Origin: a bacterium
GTDB taxonomy: Archaea > Nanobdellota > Nanobdellia > Pacearchaeales > GW2011-AR1
Length of the DNA stretch: 15,818 bases
Assembly (NCBI GenBank): GCA_030588935.1
Contig: JAUUWR010000015.1
Span: 1-15,818 of the forward strand
Direction of reading: 5' to 3'
Shown here one piece after another: positions 11,540 through 15,818 of this stretch (the stretch's first letter is position 1; each line of letters starts with the position of its first letter). The translations under genes were made by a program, and so were the position numbers. The notes beneath the pieces were generated by a model, which was not told where the DNA came from, did not search any database, and was given only the letters and a program-made list of their open reading frames with translations.

Positions 11540-12292
11540 ATGAAAATCAAAGCAGATTTACACAATCATTTAAGTACTTTTAGCAACATCCCAAGAGAAT
11601 TCAACAAAACAATAGATATAACCAAGAAAAGATTGGGCACTAAGGGAATTTTAGGAATAATAAATACTAATGATAAAAGATACGAAACCTTCTCAAATTT
11701 ATCTGGTTATGATAGGGAAAATATTGGAAATGCACTTTATATTCCAAAAAAAGATATTTGGGTTTTAAGAGGGCAGGAAGTTTTTACAAAACAAGGACAT
11801 TTAATAGTGGTTGGACTTGAAGCTGGATTTAATTTACAAAATAATAGAAATTTAGAAGATTCTCTAAAAGAATCAAAGGATAATAAAGGGATTATAATAG
11901 CAGTTCATTCATTTTTTATAGGTGGAATAGGCCCTTATTTAATAAAAAACCATAAATTATTAAAATATTTTGATGGAATTGAAGTCCGTAATGGAGAAGC
12001 TTTTTACGGAAATAAAAAAGCAAAAATGTTTTATGAATTAATCAAGGATGATTTTGATCTTGGAGCACTTTCTTTTTCAGATGGACACTCATTATATGAA
12101 ATTGGTAATTGTTATACTTCACTTAACAATTTTTCTTTTAATGATAGTGAAGAATTAAACAATAATCTAAGAGAATCAATAAAACAACACAAAAAGTATT
12201 CTAAAGACAAACAACATTTTTCTTTTTTAGGTTCATTAGAACACTCTCTAAAATTTGCGCCAATAGCAGCTTTTTCTAAAATAAAAAACTAA
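11540..12292 (+). CDS. PHP-domain metal-dependent phosphoesterase-like protein
   Basis: The 250-aa protein starts MKIKADLHNHLSTFSN, which carries the HxH of the PHP fold. Further conserved points are VLRGQEVFTKQGHLIVVGLE (the Glu and GHL pattern), IIIAVHSFFIGGIGP (His) and LSFSDGHSLYEIG (the D-x-H near the end). PHP proteins hydrolyse phosphoesters with a metal cluster. The second motif, usually TDHD, reads INTND here, so one metal ligand His is replaced, and the substrate cannot be inferred. A longer frame from 11465 would begin inside the tRNA gene and is not credible; ATG 11540 is the natural start. The stop overlaps that of the convergent small membrane protein (CTAA, 12289-12292). Confidence 0.85.
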   Translation: MKIKADLHNHLSTFSNIPREFNKTIDITKKRLGTKGILGIINTNDKRYETFSNLSGYDRENIGNALYIPKKDIWVLRGQEVFTKQGHLIVVGLEAGFNLQNNRNLEDSLKESKDNKGIIIAVHSFFIGGIGPYLIKNHKLLKYFDGIEVRNGEAFYGNKKAKMFYELIKDDFDLGALSFSDGHSLYEIGNCYTSLNNFSFNDSEELNNNLRESIKQHKKYSKDKQHFSFLGSLEHSLKFAPIAAFSKIKN

Positions 12293-12570
12293 CCAAACAA
12301 ACTAAAAACCCCTTTCTGAATTAGAAAAATTGCCACCAGAATAACTACTATTTTTGGAAGAACAATCGAACTTCCAGTTATGATAATTACAGCACAAATT
12401 ATATCTAAAAAACTTGTAACACTTAATCCAGTTATAAAAATAATACCTTTTACCAATAAAAACAAGCCCAAGATTAAAATAAAACTTTTCGGAATTATAT
12501 TGAAAATTCCAAATAACCAAAAACATAATCCTATAAATATATCTAAGATTCCTAATATCTTTATTATCAT
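12289..12570 (-). CDS. Small four-helix membrane protein (93 aa)
   Basis: The product is almost wholly hydrophobic with about four short membrane helices: MIIKILGILDIFIGLCFWLF, SFILILGLFLLVKGIIFITG, SFLDIICAVIIITGSSIVLP and KIVVILVAIFLIQKGVFSLF. Similar small proteins with an ILGILDIxxGL start are common in DPANN genomes but uncharacterised (from memory). A TATA box (ATTTAAAAAT, 12591-12600) is centred 26 bases before the ATG, so the mRNA is probably leaderless. Confidence 0.72.
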   Translation of the reverse strand: MIIKILGILDIFIGLCFWLFGIFNIIPKSFILILGLFLLVKGIIFITGLSVTSFLDIICAVIIITGSSIVLPKIVVILVAIFLIQKGVFSLFG

Positions 12571-12590
12571 TTATCTTTAATTATAATCTT

Positions 12591-12600
12591 ATTTAAAAAT
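12591..12600 (-). promoter_or_regulatory. TATA box of the small membrane protein gene
   Basis: Read on the minus strand, ATTTTTAAAT is centred 26 bases upstream of the ATG at 12570. The same bases read on the plus strand (ATTTAAAAATC) lie about 25 bases before the start of leader element copy E, so this may be a two-way promoter. Confidence 0.5.
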
Positions 12601-12620
12601 CTTTATATTATTAATATCAC

Positions 12621-12710
12621 TAATTTACAAAAATATACGTTCGATGGAGGAGAAACAAGCAACTTATAAAAAGCTTAAGCTTTCCATTTATAAAACTTAA
12701 TAATTTATAA
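12621..12710 (+). promoter_or_regulatory. Candidate structured leader element, copy E (before tRNA-Arg/tRNA-Gly/secF)
   Basis: The sequence opens with CACTAATTTACAAAAATA, as in copy A (CACTAAGTTTACAAGAATA), then GTTCGATGGAGGAG. Complementary segments keep the family order: ATGGA (12644-12648), TTAAG (12675-12679), TCCAT (12683-12687) and CTTAA (12696-12700). ATGGA/TCCAT replaces ATGAG/CTCAT, a double change that keeps pairing. The outer helix is not evident. It lies 70 bases before tRNA-Arg, so unlike the other copies it does not directly precede a protein gene. The rest of the stretch to 12780 is A/T-rich with a TATA box. Confidence 0.4.
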
Positions 12711-12750
12711 CATTATTAAAATAAAATTAAATTAAATAAAATCCAATACC

Positions 12751-12760
12751 TTTTAAAATA
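12751..12760 (+). promoter_or_regulatory. TATA-like box of tRNA-Arg
   Basis: TTTTAAAATA is centred about 25 bases before the tRNA-Arg 5' end, the expected archaeal spacing. Confidence 0.55.
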
Positions 12761-12780
12761 AGAATTCTTAATAATTATAA

Positions 12781-12854
12781 GCTCCTGTAGCTCAGCTGGA
12801 TAGAGCACAAGGTTCCTAACCTTGGGGTCGCAGGTTCAAATCCTGTCAGGAGCA
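12781..12854 (+). tRNA. tRNA-Arg (anticodon CCU)
   Basis: Acceptor GCTCCTG/CAGGAGC with discriminator A, D-stem GCTC/GAGC, anticodon stem CAAGG/CCTTG with loop TTCCTAA (anticodon CCT), variable loop GGGTC, and T-arm GCAGG-TTCAAAT-CCTGT. No CCA is encoded and a T-run follows. Confidence 0.95.
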
Positions 12855-12871
12855 TTTTTATATTAAAAACA

Positions 12872-12879
12872 TTTAAAAA
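12872..12879 (+). promoter_or_regulatory. TATA-like box of tRNA-Gly (and secF)
   Basis: TTTAAAAA in the context ACATTTAAAAAACC is centred about 27 bases upstream of tRNA-Gly. No promoter-like sequence exists between the tRNA and secF. Confidence 0.5.
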
Positions 12880-12902
12880 ACCATCAAAGCTTCTTAAATT
12901 AT

Positions 12903-12973
12903 GCGTGGATAGTTTAGTGGTAGAATCTCTCGCTTCCAACGAGAAGACCTGGGTCCGATTCCCAGTCCGCGCA
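12903..12973 (+). tRNA. tRNA-Gly (anticodon UCC), unusual T-loop
   Basis: Acceptor GCGTGGA/TCCGCGC (one T-G pair) with discriminator A, anticodon stem TCTCG/CGAGA with loop CTTCCAA (anticodon TCC), and T-stem CTGGG/CCCAG. The T-loop reads TCCGATT rather than the usual TTCGAxx, so position 55, normally U converted to pseudouridine, is C. The D-loop keeps GG. The tRNA ends only 10 bases before the secF ATG. Confidence 0.92.
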
Positions 12974-12983
12974 TTTATTTAAA

Positions 12984-13919
12984 ATGGACGACGCAAATGC
13001 GCTAATAAACGAAATAGAACAACAAGAGCAAAAAATAACAAAGAAATTCGCAAACTGGTACAACAAAAACTACAAATTCTTGCTCTTAATCCCATTAATA
13101 TTATTAATCCTGGCATTAGGTTATATTGGATATTTTTATTCTGTTAATGGAGACTTCATCAGGAAAGATGTTTCTTTAACAGGAGGAACAACCATAACAA
13201 TTTTTACTGAACAAGAAATAAATACAAATAATTTAAAACAATCCCTTTCTGAAAAATTACAAGATTTTAATATAAGAGAACTTTCAGATTTCAGAACAGG
13301 TAGACAAGAAGCAGTAATTATTGAAAGTTCAATTGACTCAAATGAGTTAAAACAAATCTTAGAAGAAATTTTAGAGTATGAACTTACAGAAGAAAACTCC
13401 AGTATTGAATTCACAGGCTCTGGCTTGAGCCAGTCTTTTTATAGGCAATTGCAAATTGCAATATTAATCTCTTTTATTTTAATGGCAATTGTTGTCTTTA
13501 TTATTTTTAGAACTTTAGCACCAAGCGCAGCAGTTGTCCTTTCAGCTTTTGCAGACATTATAATGACTTTGGCTTTAGTTAATTTTTTAGGAATAAGAGT
13601 TTCAAGTGCAGGAATTATTGCATTCTTAATGTTAATTGGTTATTCAGTAGACACAGATATTATGCTCACCACCAGATTATTAAAAAGAAGAGATTTAGAA
13701 ATCAATAAAAGACTTTCAAATGCATTTAAAACAGGGCTGACTATGACTTTGACTTCTATTGTCGCAATAAGCGTTGCCCTAATTTTGACTCAATCTTTTT
13801 CAGAAGTACTAAAACAAATTTTCACCATCCTGCTAATCGGTCTAAGTTTTGACATCCTCAACACCTGGATTACAAATGCTTCAATATTAAAATGGTATTT
13901 GGAAAGGAGGGAAAAATAA
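12984..13919 (+). CDS. secF: Protein-export membrane protein SecF
   Basis: SecF works with SecD and the Sec translocon to support protein export. The 311-aa protein has a cytoplasmic N-terminus, helix 1 at about 32-52 (FLLLIPLILLILALGYIGYF), and an extracellular domain opening with DVSLTGGTTITIF. Five helices follow from about residue 155, including ISFILMAIVVFIIF, the family motif SSAGIIAFLMLIGYSVDTDI in helix 4, and IFTILLIGLSFDILNTWITN near the end. Length and topology are those of archaeal SecF. The ATG lies 10 bases after tRNA-Gly with no TATA box or Shine-Dalgarno sequence in between, so the mRNA must come from the tRNA transcript. secD follows after 160 bases. Confidence 0.95.
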   Translation: MDDANALINEIEQQEQKITKKFANWYNKNYKFLLLIPLILLILALGYIGYFYSVNGDFIRKDVSLTGGTTITIFTEQEINTNNLKQSLSEKLQDFNIRELSDFRTGRQEAVIIESSIDSNELKQILEEILEYELTEENSSIEFTGSGLSQSFYRQLQIAILISFILMAIVVFIIFRTLAPSAAVVLSAFADIIMTLALVNFLGIRVSSAGIIAFLMLIGYSVDTDIMLTTRLLKRRDLEINKRLSNAFKTGLTMTLTSIVAISVALILTQSFSEVLKQIFTILLIGLSFDILNTWITNASILKWYLERREK

Positions 13920-13949
13920 AGTAGGTTCGCTCATTCCATTCGTTCACCC

Positions 13950-13958
13950 ATATTATAA
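13950..13958 (+). promoter_or_regulatory. TATA-like box upstream of secD
   Basis: TATTATAAA lies about 25 bases before the 5' edge of leader element copy F, giving secD a possible promoter of its own and a leader of about 100 nt that includes the element. Confidence 0.45.
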
Positions 13959-13972
13959 ACTGATAACTTAAT

Positions 13973-14049
13973 AAAATATTAATGGGACGAGAGAGAAGAT
14001 TAAGATAACAAAAGGGTTTAAGCTGTTCATTGAAGAGCTTAAAATATTT
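13973..14049 (+). promoter_or_regulatory. Candidate structured leader element, copy F (upstream of secD)
   Basis: Segments appear in the family order: AATGGGAC (13981-13988), TTTAAGCT (14017-14024), GTTCATT (14025-14031) and AGCTTAAA (14036-14043). TTTAAGCT and AGCTTAAA are perfectly complementary (8 bp), and the loop between them holds GTTCATT, which can pair with AATGGGAC with a G-U pair and a bulge. An outer AAATATT/AATATTT helix (13974-13980 with 14043-14049) is possible. GAGCTTAAAATATTT resembles GAGCTTAATATTTTG of copy A. The secD ATG is 30 bases further on, after an A-rich stretch. Confidence 0.45.
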
Positions 14050-14079
14050 AACAAATACTAAGGAAAAATAAAAAATAAA

Positions 14080-15591
14080 ATGGCAAAAATAAGCTGGAAA
14101 ATATGGGTATTAATTTTTGCAGTTATGGCTTCTTTGTTAGCTATAGTCCCCTTAGATTTTTCTAAAGGATTAGAAATTAGTTTAGTTGAGCAAAACTCAA
14201 CATCTTTTGAACAGGGTTTAAGAGCAGGCCAGATAATCACCCACATTGATGGACAGCAAATAACTTCTTTAGAAGATTATCAAAATGCTATTAACGAAAA
14301 ATTCCCTGCGCAGGAAAATATAAAACTAACAATAACAACCAAAGATAATGAATTTATTCTTTTTACTAATGAAACCCTTAAAATAGATGTAAGGGAAATT
14401 GATAAAACAAGAATTAAAACAGGTTTGGATTTATCAGGGGGAGCAAGAGCATTAGTGATTGCCGAAGATAAAAAATTAAATTCCCAGGAATTAGCAGACC
14501 TCATCGCAGTAACAAGCCAGAGATTAAATGTTTATGGGCTAAAAGATATTCAAATAAGACCAGTTACTGACCTTTCTGGAAAAAATTACATGTTAATTGA
14601 AATTGCAGGCTCAACATCAAAAGAACTTGAAAATTTAATTGCCAAACAGGGAAAATTTGAAGCTAAAATCGGAAATGAAACAGTATTTATTGGTGGAGAA
14701 AAAGACATAACCTATGTTGCAAGAACAGGAGAGCAATCTGGAATTTACTCTTGCAATGATGTACAGGATGGAAGCATTTGCAGTTTTAGATTTACAATTT
14801 CTTTAAGCGAACAAGCTGCAAAAAGACACGCAGAAATAACAAATAAATTAGACATTAGCGCAGAAAATCCAGAATATTTATCTGAAAAATTAGATTTATA
14901 TTTGGATGACAGTTTAGTTGATTCTTTATTTATTTCTAAAGATTTGAAAGGAAGAGAAACTACTCAAATTTCAATTCAGGGTTCTGGAACCGGACAAATA
15001 AGAAACCAGGCTTACGATTCTGCAGTTGAAGATATGAAACAGCTTCAGACAGTTTTAATCACAGGAAGTCTCCCATTCAAACTTAAAATAGAAAAATTAG
15101 ACATGATCTCACCTTTATTAGGAGAAAAATTCATTAATTCAATTTTGATTGCAGGTTTAGCAGCAATTTTTGCAGTAGGACTTATGATTTTTTTTAGGTA
15201 TAGAAAAATAAAATTATCTCTTGCTGTTTTGTTAACTTCTCTCTGCGAAGTTTTAATTATTTTAGGAATCTCATCATTATTTAGAAGAAACTTAGACCTT
15301 CCCGCAATAGCAGGAATAATTGCAGCAATAGGAACAGGAGTAGACTCTCAAATAATTATTTTAGATGAAGCTCAAATAACCTTTCTTTCCCTCAAAGAAA
15401 GAATAAAAAGAGCCTTGTTTATTATTTTAGGAACCTATGTAACTACTTTATTTGCTTTAATGCCTCTTTTGTGGGCAGGAGCAGGACTCTTAAAAGGATT
15501 TGCAATAACAACTATCATTGGAATCAGTGCAGGAGTTTTCATAACACGTCCTGCTTTTGCTGAGATTGTTAAGAGGATTTTGAAAGAGTAA
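14080..15591 (+). CDS. secD: Protein-export membrane protein SecD with a PDZ-like insert
   Basis: SecD pairs with SecF in protein export. The 503-aa protein has helix 1 at about 6-25. A PDZ-like module follows at about 29-105 (EQGLRAGQIITHIDGQQITS is the usual G-x-x-x-G-D/Q-x-I-x-x-I-d-G pattern). The SecD extracellular domain begins with the hallmark GLDLSGGARALV near residue 115. Five helices follow from about residue 345, including the conserved LPAIAGIIAAIGTGVDSQII in helix 4, and the protein ends EIVKRILKE. Length is normal for a SecD with the extra module. The start has no strong Shine-Dalgarno sequence (AAGGA is about 20 bases upstream). The next gene starts one base after its stop. 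Confidence 0.95.
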   Translation: MAKISWKIWVLIFAVMASLLAIVPLDFSKGLEISLVEQNSTSFEQGLRAGQIITHIDGQQITSLEDYQNAINEKFPAQENIKLTITTKDNEFILFTNETLKIDVREIDKTRIKTGLDLSGGARALVIAEDKKLNSQELADLIAVTSQRLNVYGLKDIQIRPVTDLSGKNYMLIEIAGSTSKELENLIAKQGKFEAKIGNETVFIGGEKDITYVARTGEQSGIYSCNDVQDGSICSFRFTISLSEQAAKRHAEITNKLDISAENPEYLSEKLDLYLDDSLVDSLFISKDLKGRETTQISIQGSGTGQIRNQAYDSAVEDMKQLQTVLITGSLPFKLKIEKLDMISPLLGEKFINSILIAGLAAIFAVGLMIFFRYRKIKLSLAVLLTSLCEVLIILGISSLFRRNLDLPAIAGIIAAIGTGVDSQIIILDEAQITFLSLKERIKRALFIILGTYVTTLFALMPLLWAGAGLLKGFAITTIIGISAGVFITRPAFAEIVKRILKE

Positions 15592-15592
15592 A

Positions 15593-15818
15593 ATGAATGC
15601 AAAAATACCTGAAGAAGAATACAAAAAGATTTTAGAAAATATGCCTATCTGTTGTGTAAATTTAGTAATTGCGCATAATAATAAAGTTTTGCTTATTCGT
15701 AGAAAAAACGAACCTGAAAAAAATAAATGGTGGATTCCCGGGGGAAGAATTTATAAAAATGAAAAATTAAAAGACGCAGCCATTAGAAAAGCAAAAGAAT
15801 AAGTTAATTTAAATGTTA
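15593..15818 (+). pseudogene. Nudix hydrolase gene with in-frame stop in the Nudix box (runs off the window)
   Basis: The ATG follows the secD stop by one base (TAAAATG). The 69 codons before TAA (15800-15802) encode a Nudix N-terminus: CCVNLVIAHNNKVLLIRRKN, then NKWWIPGGRIYKNEKLKDAA and IRKAKE. In the Nudix box (Gx5Ex7REUxEExGU) the residues read G-x5-E-x7-R-K-A-K-E, and the next position, a conserved metal-binding Glu, is the TAA stop. After the stop the same frame continues V-N-L-N-V, as expected after a Glu. A single change GAA to TAA explains it. The W-W-x-P-G-G-R-I pattern suggests a GDP-mannose hydrolase-like or other sugar-nucleotide Nudix enzyme. Whether the gene is dead, read through or affected by a base error cannot be told here. 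Confidence 0.75.

Noticed and set aside
11341..11565. Minus-strand ORF of 74 codons across tRNA-Leu
   Set aside because: It is antisense to the tRNA and overlaps the 5S 5' end; its peptide resembles the common false translation of tRNA antisense DNA (WRPGFEPG).
12302..12526. Second minus-strand ORF of 74 codons overlapping the small membrane protein
   Set aside because: It is Tyr/Asn/Ser-rich in a shifted frame of the four-helix protein, lacks a promoter and looks like a shadow ORF.
904..14049. Leader elements as decayed copies of one protein gene
   Set aside because: Short open stretches exist in single copies, but the similar bases fall in different frames and stops differ between copies, so coding conservation does not explain the pattern.
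1..15818. CRISPR array, insertion sequence or restriction-modification system
   Set aside because: No regularly spaced repeats, transposase motifs or methyltransferase motifs were found on either strand.

Overview
This is a strongly AT-rich archaeal chromosome segment, most likely from a DPANN-type lineage such as Woesearchaeota or Pacearchaeota (inference). It carries archaeal or eukaryote-type proteins (eL21, Rpo4/RpoF, Rpo10/RpoN, DUF655, archaeal uS13 and uS4, and secF placed before secD). Promoters have archaeal TATA boxes about 25 nt from the start, tRNA genes lack an encoded CCA, and proteins are short.

Layout. (1) 1-2121, minus strand: a translation/transcription block read rpl21e -> rpoF -> DUF655 -> rps13 -> rps4 (rps4 runs off the left edge). 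(2) 2377-5163, minus strand: small accessory genes, namely a 67-aa hypothetical, a GNAT acetyltransferase, a polytopic membrane protein, a DedA/VTT-like membrane protein, a DUF445 protein without a usable start codon, and an 84-aa basic protein behind a large palindrome. Two translated remnants of MacB/FtsX-type permease C-termini lie between them. (3) 5257-10314, minus strand: a nine-gene operon that starts with a small hypothetical and a LolD/MacB-type ATPase and ends with a MacB-type permease. Between them are a membrane-anchored extracellular beta-domain protein, a DUF5680 protein and four unrecognised soluble proteins, two of them tandem paralogues. (4) 10437-12570: a Cys-rich orphan, rpoN, 5S rRNA, tRNA-Leu(CAA), a PHP-domain protein and a small membrane protein. 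(5) 12571-15818, plus strand: tRNA-Arg(CCU), tRNA-Gly(UCC), secF, secD, and a Nudix gene interrupted by a stop codon.

The most interesting signal is a repeated element of roughly 70-100 nt. It lies just upstream of rps4, rps13, rpl21e, rpoN and secD, and in front of the tRNA-Arg/tRNA-Gly/secF block. It is never seen in front of the accessory operon. The copies share sequence (GAGATGAG, TTAAG, ACTCAT, RCTTAATATTTTGTRAGATTCC) and a constant order of complementary segments A-B-A'-B'. In that order A' sits in the loop of the B/B' hairpin, which is the arrangement of an H-type pseudoknot or of two mutually exclusive helices. The A/A' bases change together between copies. I interpret it as a candidate cis-acting RNA leader for housekeeping genes of the translation, transcription and secretion machinery. 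The other notable points are the permease remnants, the DUF445 gene lacking a start codon, the Nudix gene stopped at a catalytic glutamate, and two tRNA-mRNA units whose protein genes have no promoter of their own.
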